Shown: one piece after another, positions 1-7,507 of the stretch
Position numbering within the stretch: position 1 is the first letter of the stretch
How the letters are laid out: the number at the start of each line of letters is the position of its first letter
Assembly (NCBI RefSeq): GCF_026535915.1
Contig: NZ_JAFNPF010000008.1
Span: 1 to 14,538, forward strand
Reading direction: 5' to 3'
Origin: Snodgrassella sp945267035
Lineage (GTDB): Bacteria; Pseudomonadota; Gammaproteobacteria; Burkholderiales; Neisseriaceae
DNA: 14,538 bases
Notes under the pieces: generated by a model
Told to the model about the DNA's origin: nothing
Databases searched by the model: none
What the model saw: only the letters and a program-made list of their open reading frames with translations
Program-made: the position numbers and the translations under genes

Positions 1-31
1 AGTAAATGTGCCGTTATCTGAATCTGGATGA
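1..31 (+). other. possible 3' end of an upstream gene
   Basis: Two plus-strand frames are open from the window edge and soon stop: frame 2 reads VNVPLSESG then TGA at 29-31, and frame 1 reads SKCAVI then TGA at 19-21. A strong hairpin terminator follows at 53-82, so a plus-strand gene very probably ends here. Too little remains to tell which frame is real or to name the product. Confidence 0.25.
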
Positions 32-52
32 GAAAACAGTTTAATGTTGCAC

Positions 53-82
53 AAAAGCCAACTTACAAGTTGGCTTTTGGTT
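53..82 (+). terminator. Rho-independent terminator of the upstream gene
   Basis: Perfect 12-base inverted repeat: AAAAGCCAACTT at 53-64 and AAGTTGGCTTTT at 67-78, with AC between them. In practice the loop would be about 6-8 bases. The stem has a G/C-rich centre and an A-tract/T-tract flank, typical of an intrinsic terminator that can work in both directions. It closes whatever unit enters from the left edge. Confidence 0.7.
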
Positions 83-262
83 TATGCGCAAAAGATATTT
101 ATCCTTGATTGATCGAAAACCACGAAGAATTTATGCATCCATTATATAATCAACCTGCTAATCATCTATCTAAGCCAAAAAGAAGCGTAAATTATTTATC
201 AAGTTTAAAAAGAGCAATTTCTATTAATTGCACAGGATCTTTATTCTGCATTGACAAATATT

Positions 263-1147
263 ATGAAAAAGTACTTATTAAGTCTGGGTTGGTTGTCACT
301 GACTGCGATGTTGCTAGGACAGTTGAGTTCAGGATTCTGGATCTTTGAGCAGTTATCCCATTTCACTCCGTTTTACACTTTGGTGTTATTAGGATTATGT
401 TTTATTAAGCAAAATAAAATACAACGCTGCATTTTTGCTAGCGTAAGTATATGTGGTTGTTATTTCTGTTTTACCCCATGGCTGCCAAGTTATGCCGGTG
501 ATGCATTAACAGCTGCACCTGTTCGTATCTTAAGTTATAACGTATTGTATAAAAATAAGGATATAGCAAGGGAAAGTAGCTGGATTTATAACAGCAAGCA
601 TGATGTTATTTTTCTGACCGAGGCTTCCACTGTGTGGGGTAGAATGCTTCAACCTCTGGCTACCACCACTCAGAATTGTGCACATTATAAAGATTCTCCA
701 TTTGGTATAGCACTGTACTCACGCTTACCTTTAAAAAGTTGTGAAGTTCTGTACACACCAGACAACCGGAAGTACCCATATATCCGCGCCGAATTACAAA
801 ATGGTTTGATTATTTATGGTCTCCACCCACCACCACCGCTAACGACTGATTTGTTACATAAGCGCAATAAACAATTACAAGCTTTAGCTGCATCAATCAG
901 GCAGGAAAAAAACAATGTTGTTGTGTTAGGTGACATGAATATCAGTGCGTTTTCTCCGGTTTTTCAGGAGTTTATACAGGCTGCTGATGTACATTTAACT
1001 AGTCCACGCGCACGTCCGACTTGGCTGCCAGGATTATTATCGATCGACCATGCTTTAGTGCGACAAACCAATAAAATAGTGGCAGTGGGCAGTTATTCGT
1101 GGCAAGGTTCTGATCATAGAGCTATTTGGATTAGTTATTTACCTTAA
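263..1147 (+). CDS. membrane-anchored endonuclease/exonuclease/phosphatase-fold protein
   Basis: A 294-residue protein with a hydrophobic N-terminal third (membrane segments near 4-23, 36-48 and 56-72) followed by an EEP-fold hydrolase domain (about 85-294). The fold's signatures are present in order: RILSYNV (Asn93), DVIFLTE (Glu120, metal ligand), GIALYSRLP, the LHPPPP strand, VVLGDMN (Asp224, Asn226), SIDHALV (Asp262, His263) and GSDHRAIW (Asp284, His285). The catalytic set looks intact. The family cleaves phosphodiester or phosphomonoester bonds (DNases, sphingomyelinases, phosphatases), and the substrate here cannot be read from sequence. The topology suggests a catalytic domain in the periplasm, similar in outline to YafD-like proteins. 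An in-frame TTG at 251 would add four residues and sits 13 bases after AGGA (234-237). I prefer ATG 263, although it has no clear Shine-Dalgarno. The gene stands alone. Confidence 0.85.
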   Translation: MKKYLLSLGWLSLTAMLLGQLSSGFWIFEQLSHFTPFYTLVLLGLCFIKQNKIQRCIFASVSICGCYFCFTPWLPSYAGDALTAAPVRILSYNVLYKNKDIARESSWIYNSKHDVIFLTEASTVWGRMLQPLATTTQNCAHYKDSPFGIALYSRLPLKSCEVLYTPDNRKYPYIRAELQNGLIIYGLHPPPPLTTDLLHKRNKQLQALAASIRQEKNNVVVLGDMNISAFSPVFQEFIQAADVHLTSPRARPTWLPGLLSIDHALVRQTNKIVAVGSYSWQGSDHRAIWISYLP

Positions 1148-1268
1148 TAGATCTGCAATTCTGCAGCGTGTGAATGAAATGCACCGTAGCGGTAAATTTT
1201 GTCTGTAATGGTGTAGAAACTGGATTCAATAGCAAGATTATGGTTTGAGTTGTTGAGATAAGTAATGA

Positions 1269-1299
1269 TTGATCTTTGCCAATATAATCTGCGTATAAT
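1269..1299 (+). promoter_or_regulatory. candidate sigma-70 promoter for pdxY
   Basis: A perfect TATAAT lies at 1294-1299 in the 238-base gap upstream of pdxY. The best -35 candidate is TTGATC at 1269-1274, with a 19-base spacer, which is longer than ideal. A second TATAAT lies at 1283-1288. The gap otherwise holds only weak hairpins: CTGCA/TGCAG at 1153-1166 and ACCG/CGGT at 1183-1193. I see no convincing terminator for the preceding gene. Confidence 0.35.
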
Positions 1300-1385
1300 C
1301 AATTTTATCTTACAGGTAGGCTAAGTCATTTTTTGTTTTTCGCCGCCTATTATCTTATTTTTACCGGGTTGAAATTGGCAATATC

Positions 1386-2252
1386 ATGAAAAATATACTT
1401 TCAATTCAGTCTCATGTGGTTTTTGGTCATGCGGGCAATAGTGCGACTGTATTTCCTATACGCCGTTTGGGTGTCGATGTATGGCCATTAAATACGGTGC
1501 AGTTTTCTAATCACACACAATATCGCCAATGGCAAGGTATGGTGATGGCACCATCTCATTTAATCGATATTGTAGAGGGAATAGATCAAATTGGTGAGTT
1601 AAAAAATTGTGATGCGGTATTGAGCGGTTATATGGGCTCAGCCGAACAAGGTCATGCGATCGTTGACATAGTCCGCAAAGTTAAGCAGGTGAATCCAGCA
1701 GCACTATATTTCTGTGATCCAGTTATGGGGCATCCAGAAAAAGGGTGTATTGTGGCTGATGGCGTGGCCGAGTTTCTATGCAATACCGCCTTGGCTGTCA
1801 GTGATATGATCGCGCCAAATTTGTTTGAACTGGAAGAATTAAATGGTCAGCAACGCATACATAATGTAGAAGAGGCCGTTGCTGCCTGCCGTCGTCTGTG
1901 CCAAAAAGGGCCGAAAGTAGTGTTAGTTAAACACCTGAGTCGTGCAGGATATCAAACGGATCGATTTGAAATGCTTTTGGTCACCAACAATGAAGCATGG
2001 CATATCCATCGACCTTTAGTCGATTTTGGTGAACGCCAACCTGTCGGGGTGGGTGACATGACCAGCGGTATTTTTCTGGCTAATTATTTATTAGGTAAAT
2101 CGCTAGTGGAAACCTTCGAACATACGACATCAGCAGTTTATGCTGTCATGCTGGAGACTTTAAAGCGTCATCAGTACGAATTACAAATTGTGGCTGCTCA
2201 AGATGAAATGGTTCTGCCTAAACAGTGGTTCAAGGCTGAAAAAATCGGTTGA
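1386..2252 (+). CDS. pdxY: pyridoxal kinase PdxY
   Basis: A 288-residue cytoplasmic kinase of the ribokinase/PfkB-like fold, the same length as E. coli PdxY (287) and similar along its whole length. It phosphorylates pyridoxal with ATP to form PLP in the B6 salvage pathway. Recognisable blocks are the start MKNILSIQSHVVFGHAGNSA, the substrate-side VWPLNTVQFSNHTQY, DAVLSGYMGSAEQG, FCDPVMGHPEKGCIV, APNLFELE, VLVKHLSRAGY, and the C-terminal GVGDMTSG with the anion-hole/catalytic aspartate Asp224. These blocks favour PdxY over PdxK. No strong Shine-Dalgarno precedes ATG 1386, but the family start matches exactly. It faces the PLP-homeostasis gene yggS tail to tail, so two B6 genes meet at one terminator. 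Confidence 0.97.
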   Translation: MKNILSIQSHVVFGHAGNSATVFPIRRLGVDVWPLNTVQFSNHTQYRQWQGMVMAPSHLIDIVEGIDQIGELKNCDAVLSGYMGSAEQGHAIVDIVRKVKQVNPAALYFCDPVMGHPEKGCIVADGVAEFLCNTALAVSDMIAPNLFELEELNGQQRIHNVEEAVAACRRLCQKGPKVVLVKHLSRAGYQTDRFEMLLVTNNEAWHIHRPLVDFGERQPVGVGDMTSGIFLANYLLGKSLVETFEHTTSAVYAVMLETLKRHQYELQIVAAQDEMVLPKQWFKAEKIG

Positions 2253-2291
2253 TGATCTCAATTTGTGCATAATGGGTGTGATTAATTAACT

Positions 2292-2330
2292 GCAAACCTG
2301 CTGCTCACCTAAAATGGTCAGCAGGTTTTT
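2292..2330 (+). terminator. Rho-independent terminator after pdxY
   Basis: AAACCTGCTG at 2294-2303 pairs perfectly with CAGCAGGTTT at 2319-2328, and TT at 2329-2330 completes a run of five T. Inside the loop, ACC (2307-2309) can pair with GGT (2316-2318), lengthening the hairpin. It lies 40 bases after the pdxY stop in a convergent gap. It may also stop yggS transcripts, although the T-tract on the minus strand is poorer. Confidence 0.75.
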
Positions 2331-2413
2331 GCTATGGTCACCCATATCTGATGTATTGTCCAAGCAGTTTATGAATTGGTAAAAAAACTGACTTATTTCC
2401 ATATCGGTTGTGA

Positions 2414-3130
2414 TCACATTTGCTGATTTTCATGATACGAACGATGACCAAAAATAGCACTACCAATACGCACGTGGGTAGCGCCACAGGCAATCGCCGT
2501 ATCCATATCGCTGCTCATCCCCATTGACAGCACATCTGCGCTGAATCCAGCCTTATTCAATTGTTGCAGCAATGACTGCATGTGTCTAAATTGTTCTTTG
2601 AGTTCCGCCACACTACTATTGGCTTTGGCGACACACATCAGACCACGTAATCTTAGTCTGGTCAGTTGGCTGATTGTCATAGCCAGATCCAGCATCGTAT
2701 CGGTATCTGCGGCAATACCATGTTTATTATCCTCAGCGGCGATATTGATTTCGATGCAAACATTAAGCGGGGGCAAATGAGCTGGTCTTTGCTCGTGTAA
2801 TCGCCGAGCAATTTTTTCTCGATCAATGGTATGTACCCAGTGCGCTCTTTCCGCAACAATGCGGCTTTTATTTGACTGAATATGTCCAATCATATGCCAG
2901 ATAACTGACAGTTCACTGAGTTGGTTGGTTTTGTCGCTAAATTCCTGAATATAGTTTTCGCCAAAATCGCGTTGTCCGGCATGATAGAGCGTAGCAATAT
3001 CTGATGCGGGAAAAGTTTTGCTAACCGCTATCAATTGCACGGGCTGTGTGGCACCAGTTTGCTGACGGGTTTGCTCTATCTGTTGTAAAACCTGCTGCCA
3101 TTGTTCGACTAAGTTATGGTGTTTTTGCAT
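2414..3130 (-). CDS. yggS: YggS/PLPBP family pyridoxal phosphate homeostasis protein
   Basis: A PLP-binding alanine-racemase-like TIM-barrel protein without known enzymatic activity. The family buffers PLP and affects amino-acid/keto-acid balance. The PLP lysine sits in LIAVSKTFPA. Other family blocks follow: DFGENYIQEF, WHMIGHIQSNKS, VHTIDR, CIEINIAAEDNKHG, LRGLMC and the phosphate-binding C-terminus SMGMSSDMDTAI...THVRIGSAIFG. Three in-frame ATGs are possible (3175, 3157, 3130), none with a clear Shine-Dalgarno. I chose 3130 because it gives 238 residues with the PLP lysine at 38, close to E. coli YggS (234 residues, Lys36). The longer starts would add 9 or 15 residues. It is divergent from pilT, an arrangement common in proteobacteria. 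Confidence 0.95.
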   Translation of the reverse strand: MQKHHNLVEQWQQVLQQIEQTRQQTGATQPVQLIAVSKTFPASDIATLYHAGQRDFGENYIQEFSDKTNQLSELSVIWHMIGHIQSNKSRIVAERAHWVHTIDREKIARRLHEQRPAHLPPLNVCIEINIAAEDNKHGIAADTDTMLDLAMTISQLTRLRLRGLMCVAKANSSVAELKEQFRHMQSLLQQLNKAGFSADVLSMGMSSDMDTAIACGATHVRIGSAIFGHRSYHENQQM

Positions 3131-3175
3131 AAATAAAGAGTTTTCGTTAATATCCATCACTGATTTTATTGGCAT

Positions 3176-3290
3176 ATATCAAAAATTGCACAAACCGCAC
3201 AAATATTTTCATTTTAAAGATAAGCTAATTTGTTTAAAATAAGACAAATTATTCGTCGCCTACCTAATTAGGCAACCTAACGGAGCTTGT
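3176..3290. promoter_or_regulatory. yggS-pilT divergent intergenic region with leader hairpin
   Basis: This 115-base AT-rich segment must hold promoters for both divergent genes. On the plus strand TAAAAT at 3235-3240 is a possible -10, with only a weak -35 (TTTAAA at 3213-3218, 16-base spacer). Just before the pilT ribosome site lies the perfect 10-base palindrome CCTAATTAGG (3263-3272), within GCCTA...TAGGC arms. It could be an operator or a small leader hairpin. GGAG at 3282-3285, five bases before ATG, is a good Shine-Dalgarno for pilT. Confidence 0.4.
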
Positions 3291-4328
3291 ATGCAACTAA
3301 CCGATTTGCTGACTTTCGGCGTAAAAAATAAAGCATCTGACTTACATTTGAGTGCTGGTCTGCCACCGATGATACGGGTAAATGGTGATGTCCGCCGTAT
3401 CAATCTGCCTGATCAGACCCCTGAAGAAGTGGGCAAAATGATTTCTTCCATCATGAATGATCATCAGCGTAAAGATTACCAACAAAATCTGGAAGCTGAC
3501 TTTTCATTTGAATTGCCCAACGTTTCGCGCTTTCGTGTCAATGCTTTTAATACCGAACGCGGTCCAGCTGCGGTGCTGCGTACTATTCCCAATCAGGTTT
3601 TAACTCTTGAAGAACTGCAAGCGCCAGCCGTTTTTCAAAAAATTGCTAACTTTCCTCGCGGTTTAGTCTTGGTGACCGGACCTACCGGCTCGGGTAAATC
3701 CACGACTCTGGCTGCCATCATTGACTATATCAATACTTATCACGCCGGTCATATTCTAACCATTGAAGATCCGGTTGAGTTTATTCACACAAGTAAAAAA
3801 TGTTTAGTTAACCAACGTGAATTACATGCTCACACCCATAGCTTTTCCAATGCGTTACGCTCAGCGCTGCGTGAAGACCCGGATGTGATTCTGGTAGGGG
3901 AAATGCGTGACCCTGAAACCATTGGTCTGGCATTGACAGCAGCAGAAACAGGTCACTTGGTATTGGGTACCTTACATACTACCGGCGCTGCTCGTACGGT
4001 TGACCGTATTGTCGATGTGTTTCCGGCTGGTGAAAAGGAAATGGTACGATCTATGCTATCGGAAAGTCTGCAAGCAGTGATTTCGCAGACATTACTCAAA
4101 ACCAAAGATGGTCGAGGTCGTGTTGCTGCTCATGAAATCATGCTTAGTACCCCAGCGATTCGTAATTTGATTCGCGAAAACAAAATTGCCCAAATGAATT
4201 CCACGTTACAAACTGGGCAAAAATACGGCATGCAAACTTTGGATCAAAGCCTGAAACAATTGGTTCGTGAAGGACGCATCAGCTTAGATGAAGCTCGTGC
4301 TAAAGCAGTTCATCCCGATCAAATATAA
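3291..4328 (+). CDS. pilT: type IV pilus twitching motility ATPase PilT
   Basis: A 345-residue hexameric AAA+-like retraction ATPase at the cytoplasmic base of the type IV pilus. It depolymerises pilin for twitching, surface sensing and DNA uptake. An N-terminal PAS-like domain (SDLHLSAG, near 16-23) is followed by the RecA-like core. Visible motifs are Walker A GPTGSGKST at 130-138 (Lys136), the Asp box HILTIEDPVEF, Walker B with catalytic Glu204 in VILVGEMRD, and the His box GHLVLGTLHTTGAARTVDRI. The retraction-specific motif AIRNLIRE is at 289-296. Length and Glu204 numbering match Pseudomonas PilT (344). The start is fixed by GGAG five bases upstream. It is followed by pilU after 225 bases. 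All key residues are intact. Confidence 0.98.
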   Translation: MQLTDLLTFGVKNKASDLHLSAGLPPMIRVNGDVRRINLPDQTPEEVGKMISSIMNDHQRKDYQQNLEADFSFELPNVSRFRVNAFNTERGPAAVLRTIPNQVLTLEELQAPAVFQKIANFPRGLVLVTGPTGSGKSTTLAAIIDYINTYHAGHILTIEDPVEFIHTSKKCLVNQRELHAHTHSFSNALRSALREDPDVILVGEMRDPETIGLALTAAETGHLVLGTLHTTGAARTVDRIVDVFPAGEKEMVRSMLSESLQAVISQTLLKTKDGRGRVAAHEIMLSTPAIRNLIRENKIAQMNSTLQTGQKYGMQTLDQSLKQLVREGRISLDEARAKAVHPDQI

Positions 4329-4371
4329 TCGTTTTTTTCCATTTATTCGCTGCCAAATTCAAATTCTCGTT

Positions 4372-4455
4372 TGCCTGATCAGTTTATATAGTGGGTTAAT
4401 AGCTAAAAAGACTGATTGGCAAAGAGTGCTAAGGGATAAAGAGGGTCGGCTCTTT
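4372..4455 (+). other. hairpins in the pilT-pilU gap
   Basis: The 225-base gap between the two ATPase genes contains two imperfect or short stems. TGCCTGATCAG (4372-4382) can pair with CTGATTGGCA (4411-4420) with bulges. AAAGAG (4438-4443) pairs with CTCTTT (4450-4455) around a GGTCGG loop. Neither is followed by a T-run, so they look more like leader or processing structures than terminators. TATAAT at 4530-4535, near pilU, could be a -10 but has no good -35. Confidence 0.3.
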
Positions 4456-4553
4456 ACAACAGATTTAAAAAGCTCAAACAAACATATACTCCATGCCGAA
4501 GTTCCTGTGAGTGATTACCCATATCCTAATATAATATTAAATTAAAGTTGATC

Positions 4554-5759
4554 ATGACTGAATCACCAAATACTGTAACGCCAAGAAATGACGTAAGCAA
4601 TAAAGAAACCACCGCAGCAGGGAAAGACAATTTATTTCTACACCCTGTGTTAGAAAAAATGGCTGAAGAAGCAGTGCGCTTAAAAGCGGCAGATATCTTT
4701 ATCAGCCCTGGGTTTCCGCCAGCGTGGAAAATTGATGGTAAAACCATGCCTGCGCTAACCAAGCCACTCACCGCTGAAGATACCGCCAAAATAGTCATGA
4801 CCACCATGTCAAAGTCTCAATGGCAAAAATTCAAAACAGAACTGGAATTAAACTATTCCATCGTCGCCAGAAATGGATCACGTTTTCGTGTCAATGCGTA
4901 CCACGAACAGGGCAGAGTAGGAATGGTGTTGCGTCAAATTACCACCGAAATTCCCACCATTGAGAATATGTTACTACCACCAGTGCTAAATGAATTGGTG
5001 ATGAAAAAGCGTGGATTAATTATTTTGGCCGGTCCCACAGGAAGCGGTAAATCAACTACCATGGCAGCGATGTTGGATTATCGCAATGCTAATTCTGCAG
5101 GTCATATTCTGACCATTGAAGACCCGATCGAATTTGTGCATAAGCCGAAAAAAAGCATCATTACCCATCGTGAAGTCGGTGTGGATACATTGAGTTGGGA
5201 TAATGCCATGCAAAGTGCCTTACGTGAGGCGCCAGATGTAGTCTGCGTCGGTGAGGTGCGTAGTGATGAAAGCATGGAATATGCTTTAAAATTGGCACAA
5301 ACTGGTCACTTATGTTTCTTTACCTTGCATGCAAGTAGTGCTGATCAAGCGATTGAACGTATTCTAAACTTCTATCCGGAAGAGCAGCATAAACAAGTAC
5401 TGATGGATTTGGCCTTAAACTTAGTGTGTATCATAGGTCAACGTTTGGCTGTCAAAAAAGATGGTAAAGGACGACGGGCCGCCATTGATCTCTTGATTAA
5501 TACCACCACTATTCAGGATTTTATCTACAAAGGCGAGTTGATGGAAATCAAGGATATGATGGCCAAATGTGGCAATGAAGGGATGCAAACATTTGATCAG
5601 TGCTTGTTCCAGTTGTATGTTGATGACGTCATCGATTATGAAGAAGCATTGCGACAGTCAGATTCACCCAACGATTTACGCCTGCGTATCAAATTATATG
5701 AAGATGGACAAAGAGGTGTTAGCGTGTTCAACAGTGGTCCAGATCTAACATTGGTTTAA
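4554..5759 (+). CDS. pilU: type IV pilus PilT-dependent retraction ATPase PilU
   Basis: A 401-residue paralogue of PilT that forms hexamers and adds force to PilT-driven retraction. It carries Walker A GPTGSGKST at 160-168 (Lys166), the Asp box HILTIEDPIEFVHKPKKS, Walker B with Glu234 in VVCVGEVRSDE, and the His box GHLCFFTLHASSADQAIERI. The wording HKPKKSIITHREVG and VRSDESMEYAL is PilU-type rather than PilT-type. The AIRNLIRE retraction motif is replaced by a divergent TTIQDFIYKGE. The first ~25 residues are polar (Thr/Asn/Lys-rich) and extend beyond the usual ~380-residue family length. I chose ATG 4554, six bases after AAAG. TTG at 4548 would add two residues. The gene ends at a terminator at 5791, so pilT-pilU is one unit. 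Confidence 0.96.
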   Translation: MTESPNTVTPRNDVSNKETTAAGKDNLFLHPVLEKMAEEAVRLKAADIFISPGFPPAWKIDGKTMPALTKPLTAEDTAKIVMTTMSKSQWQKFKTELELNYSIVARNGSRFRVNAYHEQGRVGMVLRQITTEIPTIENMLLPPVLNELVMKKRGLIILAGPTGSGKSTTMAAMLDYRNANSAGHILTIEDPIEFVHKPKKSIITHREVGVDTLSWDNAMQSALREAPDVVCVGEVRSDESMEYALKLAQTGHLCFFTLHASSADQAIERILNFYPEEQHKQVLMDLALNLVCIIGQRLAVKKDGKGRRAAIDLLINTTTIQDFIYKGELMEIKDMMAKCGNEGMQTFDQCLFQLYVDDVIDYEEALRQSDSPNDLRLRIKLYEDGQRGVSVFNSGPDLTLV

Positions 5760-5790
5760 ACCACTCAATTGATCGCGTTATAATGACCAA

Positions 5791-5814
5791 GGCAAAGCTT
5801 CAGCTTTGCCTTTT
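5791..5814 (+). terminator. Rho-independent terminator of pilT-pilU
   Basis: GGCAAAGC (5791-5798), loop TTCA (5799-5802), GCTTTGCC (5803-5810), then TTTT (5811-5814). The 8-bp stem is perfect with a tetraloop and U-run, a textbook intrinsic terminator 32 bases after the pilU stop. It separates pilTU from the nucleotidyltransferase gene, so the latter needs read-through or its own promoter. Confidence 0.85.
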
Positions 5815-5866
5815 ACATTGCCTTTACCCTAAACAGATTTCTAAACTCATTGAAGAAAATCGATCC

Positions 5867-6565
5867 ATGAAAGTCATGATCCTTGCTGCCGGTCGTGGTG
5901 AACGAATGCGGCCACTCACCGATACTTGCCCGAAACCTTTACTCACCGTCGGTAACTTGCCTTTAATCGGTCATCATCTTAAACGCTTATACTTGGCAGG
6001 TTTTCGGGACGTCGTCATTAATCATGCTTGGCTAGGGCATATGATTGAGGCAAAACTGGGTAATGGTCAAGATTATGGAGTGAATATAGCTTATTCTGCT
6101 GAAAATTCAGGTGGTTTGGAAACTGCCGGTGGTATCGCAACAGCACTACCATTATTGGGTGACAAGCCCTTTTTAGTTGTCAATGGTGATGTATTGACAG
6201 ATATCGATTTCAGCAAAGCATTTGCCATTGCGCAGACCATGCAGCAAAGCCAAGATCAAGCATATCTATGGTTAGTGGATAATCCTGCGCATCATCCGCA
6301 AGGGGACTTCGGCTTGACTCCCGCCGGTAAAGTTACCGAATCACAGCCTGTACAGTCTTTCACATTCAGTGGCGTAGGCGTGTATCAACCAGCTTTATTT
6401 AACCAAATTGCTCCACACACTCGAGCGAAATTAGCCCCTTTATTACGAACTGCGATCGCATCTGGACAGGTAAGAGGTGAGCATCATCAAGGACTATGGC
6501 TTGATGTCGGCACAATAGAACGTTTAGAGCAGGCGAATCAAATCATAGAACAACATTTGCTGTAA
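5867..6565 (+). CDS. murU: MurU-like sugar-1-phosphate nucleotidyltransferase
   Basis: A 232-residue cytoplasmic NTP_transferase-family enzyme. The signature AAGRGERMRPLTD (7-19) and KPLL (23-26) form the nucleotide-binding loop. GGLETAGGI (82-90) and VVNGDV (metal Asp108) are the active-site strands, and WLDVGTIERL (Asp213) is the second metal site. Length and motifs fit MurU, the N-acetylmuramate-1-phosphate uridylyltransferase of the peptidoglycan recycling shortcut in Pseudomonas and Neisseriales. Mannose- or glucose-1-phosphate nucleotidyltransferases are close alternatives, so the substrate is an inference. The partner kinase AmgK, often next door, is not in this window. The start at 5867 makes the protein begin MKVMILAAG as in the family. 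An open frame extends upstream but would run through the terminator hairpin at 5791-5814. Confidence 0.85.
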   Translation: MKVMILAAGRGERMRPLTDTCPKPLLTVGNLPLIGHHLKRLYLAGFRDVVINHAWLGHMIEAKLGNGQDYGVNIAYSAENSGGLETAGGIATALPLLGDKPFLVVNGDVLTDIDFSKAFAIAQTMQQSQDQAYLWLVDNPAHHPQGDFGLTPAGKVTESQPVQSFTFSGVGVYQPALFNQIAPHTRAKLAPLLRTAIASGQVRGEHHQGLWLDVGTIERLEQANQIIEQHLL

Positions 6566-6665
6566 ACACCCTCTACATCATCCGAACTTTACTTTATACT
6601 AAAAATACTTTTACTGCTTTTGATCAGCATAATATTAAATCTTGTTTTTTTCATAGTCACATAAC

Positions 6666-7217
6666 ATGTCAGTACAGCAACATTCATGCCAGAAAATCCG
6701 CATATTAGGGGTCGATCCCGGTAGCCGCATCACCGGGTTTGGCGTGATTGATGTCATCGGCAATCAACACTTCTATGTCGCCTCTGGTTGTATCAAAACC
6801 ACCCCAGGAGCGCCTCTGGCCGAGCGGATTCGTATTATCGTGCGTAACCTACAAGAAGTGATTACTACCTATCAACCAACGCAAACAGCTGTTGAGCAAG
6901 TATTTGTCAATGTTAATCCGGCAGCAACGCTCGTGCTCGGTCAGGCTCGTGGAGCGGCTTTAGCTGCGCTGACACTGGGCGAATTACCAGTATATGAATA
7001 CACTGCCTTACAAGTGAAACAAGCGGTGGTGGGTAGAGGAAAAGCGGCTAAAGAACAAGTACAACATATGGTGGTGCAAATGTTGTCATTATCTGGTACT
7101 CCACAAGCAGATGCTGCAGATGCATTGGCTGTTGCTTTAACCCATGCATTACGTAACTGCAGCTTAGCTTCCAGAATACAACAAGGGCTAACCATTAAAT
7201 CAGGTCGATTCCGGTGA
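6666..7217 (+). CDS. ruvC: crossover junction endodeoxyribonuclease RuvC
   Basis: A 183-residue RNase H-fold resolvase that acts as a dimer and nicks Holliday junctions symmetrically, together with RuvAB. The four acidic catalytic residues are visible: Asp17 in ILGVDPGSR, Glu77 in TAVEQVFVNVNP, and Asp149 and Asp152 in DAADALAVALTHA. Their spacing equals that of E. coli RuvC (Asp7, Glu66, Asp138, Asp141). GQARGAALAA and VKQAVVGRGKAAKEQVQ are family blocks. ATG 6666 gives a ten-residue leader compared with E. coli and has no obvious Shine-Dalgarno. ruvA and ruvB are not adjacent. The 100 bases upstream are AT-rich and show no clear promoter. Confidence 0.97.
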   Translation: MSVQQHSCQKIRILGVDPGSRITGFGVIDVIGNQHFYVASGCIKTTPGAPLAERIRIIVRNLQEVITTYQPTQTAVEQVFVNVNPAATLVLGQARGAALAALTLGELPVYEYTALQVKQAVVGRGKAAKEQVQHMVVQMLSLSGTPQADAADALAVALTHALRNCSLASRIQQGLTIKSGRFR

Positions 7218-7362
7218 TGAAAATTGCAGAGTATATAAAATAGATAACCATATTTTGTTATAAAAATGAATGCGATAAATCATTAAATTTGTTTCGTTTT
7301 TGTATCTGGTGAAATACCAACCCCTATTGATCAGCTTTTAGCTGGATGAGTAAGTGGGTTCA

Positions 7363-7394
7363 ATAGTCGATCGTTTGAATTGATCGACATTTTA
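7363..7394 (+). terminator. possible ruvC terminator
   Basis: GTCGATC (7366-7372) pairs with GATCGAC (7382-7388) around a 9-base loop. Outside an A-A mismatch, AAT (7362-7364) can also pair with ATT. The stem is followed by ATTTTA, a short U-run. It lies about 150 bases after the ruvC stop, so it is a plausible but weak intrinsic terminator. Confidence 0.45.
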
Positions 7395-7507
7395 CCTAGA
7401 TGAAAAAATAATCTTTATTTCTTGCATTCACTAAATCTATCAAATTAACCAACAAAAATAAAATGATAGCATCAATAATAATAAGTATTTCAGCACTGAT
7501 GGCAGAG

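Noticed and set aside
251..279. TTGACA at 251-256 with TACTTA 17 bases on, resembling a promoter
   Set aside because: It lies inside or at the very start of the EEP coding region and the -10 is poor, so it is probably chance.
109..348. TTG-initiated 79-codon plus-strand frame upstream of and overlapping the EEP gene
   Set aside because: No ribosome site, no recognisable protein pattern, and it overlaps the well-supported EEP gene in another frame by about 85 bases.
4288..4545. 85-codon plus-strand frame bridging the end of pilT and the gap before pilU
   Set aside because: It begins inside pilT without a ribosome site and shows no recognisable motif. The gap is better described by hairpins. 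A small protein here would need conservation evidence.
5783..5866. 28-codon N-terminal extension of the nucleotidyltransferase
   Set aside because: It would run through the pilTU terminator stem, and the family begins at MKVMILAAGRG.
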